This document shows positions 49,151-62,799 of a DNA stretch of 64,000 bases, in pieces. The DNA lies in contig SIJG01000001.1 of the NCBI GenBank assembly GCA_023374025.1, positions 876,087 through 940,086 of the forward strand, read 5' to 3'. A program made the translations under genes and the position numbers. Positions within the stretch are counted from its first letter, which is position 1. Every line of letters begins with the position of its first letter. The notes beneath the pieces were generated by a model. The model saw only the letters and a list, made by a program, of their open reading frames with translations, did no database searches and had not been told where the DNA came from. This DNA comes from Heterodera schachtii. Its lineage: Eukaryota; Nematoda; Chromadorea; Rhabditida; Heteroderidae.

Positions 49151-51179
49151 AATTTAAAAATAGACAAAAAATAAAAATTTATTCAATAAAGTAATAAATC
49201 TGATTGTAAATAATATTCAATACAAATCAATTATTTGAAAAAATAAATAATTCAGATATATCAAAAATTAAGGATAAAAATTAAAACTACTTAATGATAA
49301 TTAAAATACAGACATAAAATATGAATTCTTAACTTCAATTGACAATTTTAAAAGCAAAATAAAACTACATATTTTAAGAAATAATTTTAGGTAATTTCTG
49401 CGAAATGAAATAAATAAATAAAAATATTAAATTAAGCCGAAGAAAAAATAAAAGAACTATAAAAAGAAATGCATTCATAAAAAAGTTAATTATGAAAACA
49501 AAAAATAAATAAACTTTTGTAAAAATTCAATAATGTTTCACTTTAGGACACAGTCAAGATTAAAATAATTCCCATAATACTAAAGAACGAATCATCTAAT
49601 GTAAAATAAGAAATTTAAAATTCTTGAAGGTACGCATAAATAACAATTTAAATACAAAACATGAAGCCAAATTTTAAAACAACATTAAAATAAATAAAGA
49701 AAAATTTTTTTATGTTTAATTACGAAATTAAAATCATTTGTTTTATTCATTAGATTGTTAATTTTCTAATTAAATTAATATTTTTTACTTTAAAAAAAAT
49801 AATAATAATAATTCTATTAACCATTGATACGAATATGGTAATTTACGTTATTAGCTCAGAAATGTGTGATATGATGATATGATAAAAGGAAAATAAATAT
49901 TTAGTTAGGAACAGTTTTAAAATGGTAAGCAACAAGAAATTAATCAATAAGAAAAGCAAACATTACAAAAAAATGGTTCCAATTGAATCCAAATATTAAA
50001 AATTTGTTATTATTATAATAAATTAGAAAAAGTTAAAAAGACAACATAAAGCGCATGAAAACAAAGTGCGGGAACATAGCGGTTTTCTGCTCTAGTAATC
50101 GTGTAAAATTAAAAATTAATTAAATTTATGTATAAATAAAATACAATGATAACTTACAAAATTATTATCACCGTGATGGATGAAAAAAACTTTAAAATAC
50201 GAAAAATTATAAATTAAAAATAGCCAGGAATATGTGGTGAATGGTTAAAGCACTATAAAAGAGAACTTAACAATAATTTGTAGTGATTATTTTGAATCAT
50301 AAGTAGATTATTAATCATTTAAGCTATGCTTATTTCCTCAATTATTGGAATTACAATAAAAAAAATATGTGCTAAGTACGCTAACAATATCACTTCAGTC
50401 CATCTGCCGAGAGTCTGGCTTTATTAAACGTATTTTTCAAACGCATATATATAAAGAAATACAATAGCCTGTGAAGAAGCAACGATTAAAATAAATATAA
50501 ACTCTTCAATAAAAATAAATATTAAATTATCTCTATAATAATTAAACTGAAAAAATTAAAGCTTTAAAGTAAAATATTTTTTTAAATAACAATATTTTAT
50601 TTCAATAATTTAATCCGAAATTTACAAGAATCTAAGGTGGAGGTAATATTAAGAAATAATGAAACAGAATTGTTCTGTCGTAAAAAACCCAATCTCTTTA
50701 TCATTTTGAAAAAATTAATTAAATTAATTTTTAATATTTCGAATTCGCGAACAAATGAAATATTTTCTCGACAAATATATATAAATAAAAAAATTATTGT
50801 GATTTTTTAATCAATAACGTTTATTTATTAAAAATTTTGTGCGTATTTTAAATCCTGAAAAGCAATACACGAATTATAGAGAAAATGTGTTAGGGGAAGG
50901 TTTGAGACATGAGGAATTTTTAAGAAAAAAGAATATGTTTTAAAAGTTTATATGAAGATAATATATACAAAACAAATCATCTCGAAACAACAATTGTTTT
51001 TCGTATCCTGCACAAGTCTTATAAAATCGAAAACTTAATGATAATTTAAAAAGAGAACAAAATATTATGGTTAGTTTTCAGGATATAAATAAAAAATTAA
51101 TATAATAATAATAATAAATAATAAAATCTGTAAATATAATAAAAATAATAATTCTCATAAATTTTCGGTGCCATTTCAA
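49151..51179. other. AT-rich spacer
   Basis: No gene or distinctive repeat recognised. Confidence 0.5.
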
Positions 51180-51498
51180 GACAAAAAGTGCAAAATTTGA
51201 TTAAATCACCTCATAACTTTTCTCAGAAGCAACCAAATTGCACCAACTTATATTATACGATAGCCATTGAATGCGTTTTTACCCTGCTAAATTCCAAAAA
51301 AAATTTTTCAAAGGTTCAAGCAAAAACCCGGAAAAATGGTCATAACTTTTGAAAAACTAAATAAAAATTTTGGAATTTAGCAAGGTAATGACGCAATTCA
51401 ATGGCTATCGTATGATACCAAAATTGTGCAATTTGGTTGAGTCTGAGAAAAGTTATGAGCTGATTTAGTCAAATTTAGCGAATTTTGCTCTTTTTGTC
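51180..51498. mobile_element. Fold-back/MITE-like inverted repeat
   Basis: Two arms of about 120-130 bp (51180-51303 and 51370-51498) are near reverse complements. Both contain CTCATAACTTTTCTCAGA-type and ATACGATAGCCATTGAAT words and run out to GACAAAAAG at both ends. The core is about 65 bp. No target duplication was recognised at the ends. Confidence 0.75.
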
Positions 51499-52484
51499 CA
51501 TCGGCCAGTTTTGTTTTAAGCTGATTTATATATTAATTTCATTAAAATCGGAGAAAATATATTATTTTAAAATTAAAATATAAAACAGAAAAAAGAACAT
51601 CATTTGAAGTGATAATTAATTTGTGTCCAAAAATTACAAAAAGAATACATTTAAGAAATAATAAATAAATAATATATTTAGGTGCTGGAACACAAAATAA
51701 CCTAATGCCTAATCTAAAATGTAAAGAAATCATAAACTATCGAATGAAATTTTTATATGTCGCGGATGACCTAATGGGCATTTGTATCAAAAATGGAAAA
51801 TTTTTATAAGGGCTTGTGATTTTTAGAAAAAACGGACAATAAAATGTAATAAAATATCAAATTAAAAACAAAGGAAATAAAAATGGCAAATAAAGGAAAA
51901 ATTTAAATAGAAAAAATATCAGATTAAAATTAAATGAAAAATTCCATACGCAATGCAAAAACACAATAATACTGGATTTAATTAAAAATAATAATTGTAA
52001 ATTTAAAACCAAATTTTTCAAAAAGTTATTATGTTTTTTATGATTTAATGACATATCTAATCAAATTATTAATTTATTAAATTACTTTAAAATTACTTGA
52101 AAATGAATGGGAAACTAATGAACTAAAATAAATATCATAATTTTTAAAAACAAAGGAAATCAACTTATCGCTAACCAGGGGTGTGGACACGAACTAGCAA
52201 TAAAATTAGAAAGCTAAAGACACAGCAATATGACGTTTAAAAATTCGCAAGATTTGTGTTTTAACAAAACTTAATACCATTAATAACAGGAAACAAAAAA
52301 TGTAAAATATAGAAATATTACTACTCAATATTGAATAAAATATAAGATGTGTTAAGTCTTTTTTAAATTCTATAAAATGTTTTTTTGGCTTATTTTGAAA
52401 AAATTATCTCTTTAACAATGTGTGAGCTAAACATTTGAATTGTTAAGTGATAATAAAACAAAAAAATAAATTCTCCTTTAGTTA
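51499..52484. other. AT-rich spacer with a weak RT-like scrap
   Basis: A 40-codon open run on the plus strand (about 51676-51808) contains YRMKFLYVADDLMGI, vaguely like the catalytic motif of non-LTR reverse transcriptases. No other domain signature surrounds it, so chance is likely. Confidence 0.25.
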
Positions 52485-54385
52485 ATGTTTTATATATTCT
52501 TACCTTTAAATGAAAAAGAATATCAAGAGGATTTTGAAATTTTTATTGATTGAATCAATAAAAAGAAAAATTATTATATAATTAGTAAAGAAAGGTTATA
52601 TTTCTTTTATAGAGTTAAGTTTGAAATTTAATATATCTTTTACAAAATTTACTGATAATACAATTATAAATTGTATTTCTTTAGTTCTTTAATGCTTTTA
52701 GGTTCTTCTTTATCTAAATTATCGATTGCTTATAAATTAGAAGAAGGTAATATTAATATTATAGATTATATTCATTTGGTTTAGTTAAAAATAATTTAGA
52801 TTAAATTATTAATTACTGTAAAAAGGATACTCTTATACTTTTTAAAATTATAGTAAAATTTATTCATAATTATAATGAAAATTTTGGGTTAGTTTCAGAT
52901 TTTAATCTTTATCGATTAATTATGAGTTTAATCTATTTAGATAATGATTATAAATTAGAATTTGTTCGAACGAACATGAACAGTATTCCAAAATATTAAA
53001 ATTACCTTTTTTATATGATTTATCTTTAGTTTCACGATTTGGTTATATTAATTTTGAAGATAATTTTAATAAAGAATTTATTTTTCATAGTCAAACTTAT
53101 GAAACATTAACAGATTTCAACAATTTTTAGATACAGTTCATATTCTTACATTAAAAATTAGTGATAAAAAATTTACTTTTGTTGGTACTTGTGGGTTTTG
53201 GGCCTACACCATAAAACTCGACTCCTATTTGTGCGAATTCATTTTGCGTGAGGACTGTAAAAGACGCAAAGTTGATTCCTTTGAAGAAATTTTGCTTCGC
53301 AACACGCGCTAAAATGCCTTCAGCGCGTCCTAACTTTTTAAAAAATTTTTTTTTGGTGTAGGCCCAAAAACCACAAGTACCCTTTTGTTAATTTAACTTT
53401 ATTAATATTATTAATATTTTGTGTTTCAAATATTCTAACTTTCTTAAATAAGTTAAAAGTATTAAAAAATTCTGATATAAAAAACAGGGTTTTCATATGA
53501 AATATCTCGTTTATTTAAATAAATATAAAAAAATATATATTAAGAAGTTCTTGTATTGAAAAAGTATTATTAAATTAAAATAAAACTTTAAACATTTTTT
53601 AAATTTTCATTAGTAATGCAAACTTCCTTAGATAAATTACCTAATTCCATTCTTTTTAATTAAATTAAAATTTCTTCATCGTTAAAAGAATCTTTATATA
53701 AACACATCTAGTGCAAACTTCTTTTAATTCTACAAGCTCTACATTTTACTCAAGAATATTTTGAATTTTTTATTAATGTAGTTTATAAAGATTTTGACAG
53801 ATCTTAATATTAAAAATAAAAATATTATAGGTAAATTTGAGTTGTATAAAAAAAGTCTTTTATATGTTAAAAGTAAATCTTCAAATAATGAAAAAGTTTA
53901 TCTTTCATATTTTACAGATTTTCGAGGACGTATTTATACTAATTATATTATTTCAGGAATAAAGGATAAAAGTTTTTCTTGTATTTTTCATTTTCAATTA
54001 TTTTTACAATTAATGATTCACGTAAGGTGATTATATATTTTTTTACATAGTTAATGTTTAAAGAATAAAAAATATTTCAATAAAAAATGAACAAAAGTTG
54101 TGATTCACTGGTTGTAAAGTAAATAACATATATATTTTAATTTACTTAATGTTCAGTTATAAGATAACTATTAGATTATTTTTAAAATATAAAGTCAATA
54201 TCGATTTTAATAAATAAGTAAATAAAAATTTGACCTTCTAAGTTTTCTTAATTAATAATAATATAAATATAACTGTATACGAATATGCTTGTCAAAATTT
54301 TATACTGACAAGTTTCAAAAATTCTATTACACTTGTAAATAAATTGAGCAAAATTATTTATGAGAAAATAAATGAAAAAGATTAA
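52485..54385 (+). pseudogene. Decayed single-subunit (T7/mitochondrial-plasmid type) RNA polymerase
   Basis: A chain of open runs in shifting frames spans about 1.9 kb: 52485-52631, about 52700-52790, 52820-52999, 52997-53130, 53121-53183, 53390-53480, about 53720-53806, 53794-54030 and 54242-54385. The diagnostic part is 53927-53947, DFRGRIY within YLSYFTDFRGRIYTNY, the conserved signature of the phage T7/mitochondrial/linear-plasmid RNA polymerase family (DWRGRVY in T7). The last run (ITVYEYACQNF, LSKIIYEKI) fits a downstream position in the family. The catalytic Asp and Lys motifs were not found. Extreme AT codon use and an in-frame TGA at 52551-52553 that could be Trp suggest a mitochondrial or linear-plasmid source. 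A 198-bp MITE interrupts it. Clearly non-functional. Confidence 0.65.
53184..53381. mobile_element. 198-bp MITE with 27-bp terminal repeats
   Basis: Ends start GGTACTTGTGGGTTTTGGGC and close with the inverse (…CCACAAGTACC), 27 bp with one mismatch. An exact 8-bp duplication CTTTTGTT lies at 53176-53183 and 53382-53389. GC-rich relative to its surroundings, no reading frame. Taking out the element and one duplication copy restores the flanking coding frame, confirming insertion into an existing gene. The 8-bp duplication suggests a hAT-, P- or Mutator-like parent. Confidence 0.9.
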
Positions 54386-55485
54386 GATTTAAAAATATGC
54401 AGAAAGAATTTTAAATACAAACATAAATTTCTATTTTAAAATGACAAAGTTTAACAGCTAATATCAATACGATTTAAAATTATCAGAATTATTCGCTACC
54501 AATAAGTTTCTCTACAAACTACACTAATAGTAATAGAAGCGAGTCGAGAAACTAATATGTTATTTTAATTGAAACAACAAACAAGCTAATTTTCTTAAAA
54601 ACAATTAAAAATATGCCAAATTAACCGAAAAAACAATGTGAAAACAAATAATATTATTTTAATAAAATTTAGGTAACCATTTTTGTTTTGAATATTTATT
54701 TAAAAATTTTTAATTAAATGTGTCATTATTATTAAATTTTTAACTTCAAGAAAAATTTGGGAACTTATATTTTTCGGAGCAAACGGCATACAACGCGGTA
54801 AGACCAAACGTTCCAGATTAATTACTATTACAAAAAGTTTTAATAAAATGTAAAAAGAGAAAGCTATAATAATTGCAGGATAATATGTTTGCAGCATAAG
54901 AGTATAAGAAAATAACGAAAAATTAAGTGAATTAAAAAACTAACAAAGTATTAAAATATCACAAATAAAAAATGATATATTCGTTGGTATGAGATAAAAT
55001 ATCGACAAAGTAAACAGAAATTTATTTAACACAAATTTGTAGTAAAGTATAAATAATCTAAAAGAAAATTAATGCCTAAAAATAAATAAATATTTGAATA
55101 AATTATATAACAAAAATCTATATAATTTACATAATAATAAGATAATTATTAATTAACTTCTTCTAAAGCATTTTTATATCATTTAATAGTAATTAATTCT
55201 CATGTAAGATTAATTTTGTGAGAAAAATAAATGTCAAAAATACTCAAAAAGAAAACGCTCAAAATAGAAAAATAACGAAATTAATGCCAATATTATACAA
55301 AACCTTTTACAACAATTCAAATAATTTATTATAAAAAATATATATTATTTAAGGTAGCCCATAAATATGTAATATCAATAAAAATAAATGATTTTGGATC
55401 AATGGCTCTTTAGCGTGTGACTGGACTTGGTTTAATACAAAATTGACAATTAAATTAATTAAATAAAAAATGCCTTATCATTGTA

Positions 55486-55767
55486 TTACTTTATTTTTAA
55501 TGGAATAAAATAAACTATAAAAACTTCAAAATGCAATGGATATAATGCAAATTCGAAATTTCTGAAATATTCATAATAATAAAATAACGAAGGTAGAACA
55601 TGATAAAAGCAAATAATTAAATAATATTTTACTGCCAAATATGTCCCGGCCCCGGTCACGGCAACCTGCTTCGTTTGGATTGCACGTGAAAATAAAAAAT
55701 TATTTCTTTCAGAACAATCAAGAGAGAAAGAATATTGTGAAAAAATTAAATGAGAAAAATCATTCAA
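55486..55767 (-). CDS. Uncertain 93-codon frame with a GC-rich patch
   Basis: The frame opens MNDFSHLIFSQYSF and contains RAIQTKQVAVTGAGTYLAVK, encoded by a GC-rich island in otherwise AT-only sequence, then becomes phenylalanine/tyrosine-rich and chance-like. The GC patch could be a relic exon (it ends TTGGCAG and contains CAG|GTTGCC). No known domain is recognisable. Confidence 0.18.
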   Translation of the reverse strand: MNDFSHLIFSQYSFSLDCSERNNFLFSRAIQTKQVAVTGAGTYLAVKYYLIICFYHVLPSLFYYYEYFRNFEFALYPLHFEVFIVYFIPLKIK

Positions 55768-57828
55768 ACTTATTAAATTACTTTAAAACGGAATATGAAA
55801 TTTTCTAAACAAACAATTTATGCTAATAAAACTCTAAAGCATTTTATATTAAGAAGAACAATTATAGGAAATAAATATAAAAAATTAATCTAATTAAATT
55901 TTAACAAAAATATTTTATTTAAAATTTTATAATAACTTTTTCTGAGAATAATGAATTCAAAACGAGTTTTAACAGCCATCAACAATTAATCGAAAAACAA
56001 ATTCACTAAGGTAAATAAAAAATCGTTAATTAACATAATTTTTTATCATAGTTTAATTTTCGTCCATATTTCCTTAGAATCAAGAAGTTAAACAACGAGA
56101 AAAATATTCACCTTTTAATTATAATTAAAAAACTTTCTTTACTTGGAAAAAATCATTCTCGATTTGAACAAAAAACAGATGCAAAAAGAGAATGAAAAAT
56201 TTAAAAAGAATGAATGTTTAAGTCACAAATTATAATTTATTTGCCTTTCGGAACCGCCAAACCAAGACAATCTTTTAAATTTTGTTTTAAAAAAGCTTAT
56301 AAAAAGGTGACATTATTGAATTTAATTTTAAAATTTTCGACCACAGCTCTGAATCTACCATTTTTGCCCTAGTTTTGCTATTTTTCTCCCGCGGACCATA
56401 TTTTGGGGTATTTCGTCTCAAAATCAAATTTTTCATGTTAACCAAAATTATTAAGTACTTCCAGGTTATGCTGACCCTTGAGTATTATTCCCTAAACAAA
56501 TTTCTTGCATTTTTAATTGATATTATGCCTTTTTTATATCAAAATTTTAATAAAAATTCATAAAAAAGCGGAAATCTTCAACATTTTTGCATGTACAAAT
56601 TCCATTTTTCTGATAATTATTTTTACCAACAAGGAATAATAATATATAGAGACATCAATTATTATTTATAATATTTTTGTCGTCGTGAATTAAATTTATT
56701 TTTCAGAAAAGTCTTAAAAAATTAAATTTTAAGATTTAAAACTTTAACACAATTTTTGAAAATTTTCGTTCTATTGGAAATAACTTTGCAATTATGACTA
56801 AATTTCACGAATTTTTCAATTTAAATGACATCTTAAAAAAATAATAAAATTTAAATATTTAAATCCAGTTTCTAAAAATACTTAAAATTAATTATTTAAG
56901 TTAAACTACCTTTTTGCCAAAATAAATTAAATTATTAATTTAATGTTTTTGAAACATTTGATTTAATTCATAAAATTACCTGAGTATTAATGTGGATGAA
57001 TTATTTGAACAAATTTAATGTATGGCTTAATTATAAAAAATTTTTAAAGTTTCAGTTATAATAATTCGAAATAGATTTTAAGGCAGTTCAAAATTTGAAA
57101 AAAGATTTAAATGCATTTATAATAAAATCTCAATCACAGTTTAAAAACTAGTAAATTATTACGAGAATTATCCCATGACAGTCTAGATGTCGATTCATCG
57201 AAAATTTAACAAATAAGAAAATATAAAACAAAAATAAAAACATTTATACTAAAACGAAAATAAAAACATTCATACAAAAACGAAAATTTTTGGGATAAGT
57301 TTGAAATTTTTTGATGATACTTAATCAAATCACAAATATGAAAAATAAAACAATATAACAAAATTCTTATTGTTTTGCAGTTAAAATCATTATTTAGTAT
57401 AGCTCAATACTATCTTCGTTAAATCTAATAAATGATTTAATCGAAATTAAATTTCAATTAAATTTCCTCAACTGGAATAAATAAAAATTATAAATAAAAT
57501 TTTACTAATTGACATTAAAGTGCTAATGATTATACAATAGAAAAATTAATAGTTATCATCAATATAAAAATTAATTAGATTATTACGACAAACAAATTAT
57601 GCTTAATTTTCAACATTAAAAATTGAAATCTCTTGGAATTTTTTTGTTCGCATGAGAGCGGGATCCCTGTCGATTAGTTTCAAGAAAATAATTATGCTTT
57701 CTTGGTTATATAAAAGTATTAAACCTATTAAACAACCATAAAAATAAAAGAAACTTTATAAACAAACGGATCTCAAATAAAGGAAGCAGTAAAAAATTTA
57801 AAAACTTAGCTAAATAAAAAAAGTGACC

Positions 57829-57912
57829 TTTATTATGGTGCTACAGCTGCCGTGCTTAAGATCTGCTTTCGATTGTTTTATGTAGATGACATCGAAATAT
57901 TAAGTAATTAAT
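57829..57912 (+). pseudogene. Possible reverse-transcriptase scrap
   Basis: A 28-codon open run contains AAVLKICFRLFYVDDIEILS, reminiscent of the YVDD catalytic box of BEL/Pao- or copia-type reverse transcriptases. It is GC-richer than its flanks. No further RT blocks were found on either side, so this is tentative. Confidence 0.2.
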
Positions 57913-60294
57913 ATAAAAGTATAAAAATTTAGCATATTGGTAAAAATGAAATGGATAGACAGGAATATTTTTAAAAATATAAGCTATTATTTAATAATAA
58001 AAAGCATTGACTTAAAACATATTTTAAAGGAAAATTAAAATAAATTATTCTTATCAATTATGTTTGCAGATCTTACGTTAACAACCTTTTGGGCGGTCCA
58101 GTACCAGCAAGCTTTATGTCAATATTATATTCATTGATAATTTAAATAAGAATAAAAAATATATATATATGTGATTATCGATAGAACATTGGGGTCTTCC
58201 AGTTTTGCTTATGATAAACTCATTTGAATTGAACTATAACACCAAAGGTGGGAATATAAAAAAATTGTAAAAATGAAATTAAAATAAAATTTTATTAGTG
58301 AATTAAAAATAAACATTTAAAACCAAAAATTGAAATAAATAAAACATATTGCTTCAAACTTATAATAAATTTATTAAAATTTAAAGTTATTACAATAAAA
58401 AATGGAAGAAGAATAATGGCGATTATTATTATAATTTCAATCATGATAAAAAGATGAGTTACGCGGAAAAATAAATTGATACGGCTCAGCACAATCGTAA
58501 AGTAAATTGATAAACTAAATGATATAAGAAAGATAATTTTTTAAAATAACGAAAATAAATTAATTCATAAAAGGATGAAGAAAAAGCTTTATATATTTAA
58601 AAGGTGCTGCGCTATTTTTACATTGCGATGAGCAATAGTAATTTTGGAAAGAAACTAAAATTTTATGTTGCATAAAAATGAATCGCAGAAATGTTTATTC
58701 TTTATTAAATCTTACTAGTAAATACTTTAAATAATAGATTTTATTTTTTATAGATTTCAATAAATAGAAAAAACTATTCTTAAAATTCTTGGGATAAACA
58801 TATATGTAAAATATTAAGGGAATCAATAAAAAAATGTAAAAGCAAAATTAATTATCAATAAATACCAAAGTTAAATTAAAAAAATGCAAATAGTTTTTTC
58901 AGCTTATGTAAATTCAACAAAAACATAATTATAGAAAATGCAAAATAAAAATTTTAAAATTTTGAGTATTAAAATAATATTGAATAAATAAATAAATTAA
59001 GCTTTATAATGCTAATAAATTTATATAAGTAATATTCAAAAAAGCTGTAATTTTATTTAATTAAAAATTTTTATTATACTTAATTTAAAAGACAAATGAA
59101 ATAATATATTTTTTAAATAACATATATTCAGTATACACAGCTAATTCTAGACATTTTATTCAAAAACATCTAAAGCTAATGAATTTAATTACATAATGCA
59201 CATTTTGTTGTTAACATAAAAGTCAAATAAACCGAAATTTATTAACTTTGGAAGAGAAAATTACATTAAATTTCTTCTAATTCATTAAATAAATCCTATT
59301 TTCTCATTAAAATTTAATATCATATTTAATTTACAAATATTGCGTGAAGAAAAAATAGAAGAAGCATAAGAGTGTGAGCAATGTGCAATTTATGGATTCC
59401 AGAGCGCAAAATCAAGAGCATCATTAGAATTTTTCTATAATTATAATGCACAATAATGTTATACGATAAAAAAATAGAACTGTTATTTACTAAAATTAAT
59501 TAAAAATCAATCCTTTCAAAATTACATCTGATATTTTTCCTATTTATTCAATACATAAATAATTAAATTGCCTAATTTTAATGATCACCAATTGTAACAA
59601 TGATTGTCCGTTAAAACCAATGGTTTTCTTTGCCAGGAGAAATTATTTGAAGTAAACATTAAATTACTTGAAGCTAAAGAAAGAAGCAATTATTTAATGT
59701 TATTATTATTCAAATGTAACATGTATTGTTAAAATTTCAAAACCATTTTTTCGAATTTGAATTTTATTAAAATTAAAAATATTTAAATAAAAACAAAATG
59801 AAATGATAATATTTATAAATATTTTGATTAATTATTGTTAATTTGAATTAATTTGTTGTAATAATTTTTTCAATATTAAATACAACTTTTTGGTTTTGTT
59901 CTTTGACTTAGAATTAATAAGTAATTAAAGATAAATAAATTTAAATAAAGCTTCGGCTAAACAAAGCAAAATGGACAAACACAAAGCTCTGGAAGTGTAC
60001 GAAACAAGTAATTTAAAAACTAAATTGAATAATTAAAATATTACTTTCATGATACCATGAGATGAAAACCCTTTCATTATCATTATAAAAGTAATAAGCG
60101 CTCAATAATTAAAAAATAAAAAAAATATCCATACCAAAAAACTTTTTCCGAGGAAAAGCGAAGAAGAAAATTATATTCAACATAAAGATAATTAGCGATA
60201 AAATACTTTTAGCTAATTAATAAATTAATAGTAATTACACTCAATCAAATATTAATAGGATATAATGTAAAAAAGAAAAAAAATGTCGTGTTAA

Positions 60295-60757
60295 AGATTT
60301 CCCAAAAATAAATTATGTTTTTCTAATTAAAGAAGAATTACCAAGAGCTTTATGGAAAACATGGTTAGTTAAAGAACTTTTTATATTTGATAAGAGATTA
60401 TTCGAGCAGCAAAAATTGAATTACCAAATAAATGAATTATAAAAATGAGGAAAATGAGAATAAAAAATTTATTACTTTGTATAAAAAACCTGGACTTAGT
60501 ATTATAAATTCTACGACTAATAAATATTTTTGTTCTAATGTAATATACAATCACTTTGTCTAAATCATATTGAACATTACGATCCACTTCATAATTTTAA
60601 TTTCAATAATTTTCAATAAAAAAAGAATTAAATTTTCTGAAGAAAAAATTTTAATCCTTCAATATTCTTTAAAAAAATTACATAATAGCAAAGGATATTT
60701 GGAGATGTTGCTCATACCAAAATTCATTATTTGAAATTTAAACTAAATTATGCTTTA
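60295..60757 (+). pseudogene. Coding-like AT-rich remnant, possibly plasmid-derived
   Basis: Consecutive open runs in shifting frames read like broken protein: one contains VFLIKEELPRALWKTWLVKE, the next FITLYKKPGLSIINSTTNKY, a third QSLCLNHIEHYDPLHNFN, and the last IKFSEEKILILQYSLKKLHN. The strongly AT-biased codon use is like that of the RNA polymerase relic 6 kb upstream and it lies on the same strand. That suggests, but does not show, a second gene from the same integrated plasmid. Family not recognised. Confidence 0.35.
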
Positions 60758-62773
60758 TTATTTAGCAAAATAAATTTAAAATAATTAAAGGTTAAATTAC
60801 ACCCTGCCCTTAAAGCTAAAAATTTTTCTATTTTAATTCAACACAAAAAATATAAAAAGTTTTAAAGCATACCCATTTTATTCAAGCGTGCTCCTTAAAG
60901 AAAATTGATTTTTTGAAACTGGAGAAACTTAGCGCAAATATTATTAAGAGCACAAAAATAAAATTATTTAAATTTTAAAATTAAAACAGCTTCTCATACG
61001 CGCTAACAAATTTTCTTCTTTTTTTAGCCCTAGCCAATATAACTTTCATAAATATAAAAAACTACAAAAACAATTTAAAAATTTAAGAAAAAAATTCCAT
61101 AAAATTTTTTAACATAATCTATGTTCATAATTCTTAAAAAAATTGTTTTTAATCTCTTAATCTGAATAAAAAAATCTCCATCATTAAAAAAAGTAAATAA
61201 ATTAATTTATTTCAAAAATCAATTAACTGATGGAATTCCTAATTAAACATTTATTTAAATTGGAAAAAACTTAATTTATTAATCATTTAAATACGGTTAA
61301 AAATAAATAAATTCACCAATTTAAATACGTAAGCCATTGATAACATTTCAAACTCTATTAAAAACTAATAAAGATCTTTCTATAAAAAATTAAAAAGTGG
61401 ATTAAAAAAAAAATAAATTGAAAATGAATGTATAAAGAAAAGGTAATGAAGAATTAAAATAATATTATTACAAAGAATAATTATTGAGAAAAATTATTTT
61501 AAATTAAAAAATTTAATTAATTATACATACTACGTAATGTAAATTCAAAAATTCATCTTTATTTTTTAGTGATCAGTAATAAAAATTTCAAAATTAAAAC
61601 ATAATAACTTTATTTTCCCAAAAATAAAGGTCATGCTAAGTTTTATAATTAAACTTGAAAAATATTAATTGAAGCTTTTTTACATTCATTTTTCTAAAAA
61701 ATTTTGAAATCAAAAAATCCCACCAAATTTACAAATAATTAAATTAAAGATACAAGATTTTATCACACTATGCAAGTCTGATCATAATAATAAATTTTAA
61801 ATATATTTTAATCAAAATAATTTAGTCAAAACTTGCAGAATAAAAAATGACAAATAAATACAAAATCATAATAAAAAATAATGTTGTATTTATTAAAAAA
61901 TTAGATGAATTTTAATTTGAAATATTTTTATTCTAACGATATATTAATTCTCTATTTCTGAAATTCTTAATTTTTGTTTTATTTATCAAGATCTAAAATT
62001 ATTTTGGGCGAAAACTGATTTTAATATTTAGTCACACGATTGTTTTAGAATTCAAACGTTTATTGCGAAATATTTTGATATAATTACTTCAATAATATAT
62101 TTTATTATGCAATATCATGTTATAATTCTAGAAAAATCTCTGCTTTTCTTTAAACTATTTATTATTTAATGCATTTTAATTTCAAAGCATCGGTTTTCAT
62201 TATTAATTTCTTGGTCTTGAGCCATTCTATTTTTTCTCTTTCTTGGGTAAGCGGTTTATTTTTTGAATTTTTTTTTATATACCTTTGATATAACGTATTG
62301 GTCTAATTAAAAATTTAGTATTTCTTACAAAATTTAGTTTAATGAGCAATAATGTGATATTGGCAACTACTCTGTAATTTCTATAATTAAGTTTTTCAGT
62401 TTTTATTTATTATTTATATATCCATGAATAATAAGGTTTCAAATAATTTAATTAATATTAAGCATTTTATTGCAACATAATTAACGAGAAACAAACTTTA
62501 ACTACTAATATTAATAATAATAATTTATTTATTAGATAAGTAGTTAAACAATTATGTATATCAACAAAGAATTTGACTGTTGACAAGGAAAAACAGATAA
62601 TTTTATTTTAATATAAAAATGTCATTAACAACAAATAGATTTCCATTGAATTGGAGGATTGCAATATTTATTCAGAGATTCGCGAGCTTAGGATCCATGC
62701 CAGATAAGGACTAATAAATATACAAAAGGCAAAAATATTTACTTCAACAATGGAACTGAAACATATGAACGAG
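60758..62773. other. AT-rich spacer
   Basis: Nothing recognisable. Confidence 0.5.
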
Positions 62774-62799
62774 CGGGGAAGCTTTTGAGGGAAAAACTA

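Larger units (their letters stand above)
54386..60294. other. AT-rich spacer
   Basis: No firm gene. Low-confidence scraps are a minus-strand 93-codon frame at 55486-55767 with an unusually GC-rich patch (AIQTKQVAVTGAGTYLAVKY, about 55630-55690), and an RT-like run at 57829-57912. The rest is homopolymer-rich A+T. Confidence 0.5.

Noticed and set aside
51676..51808. YVADDL run as a non-LTR reverse transcriptase
   Set aside because: Only one short motif, with no other RT block; kept only as a remark in the spacer entry.
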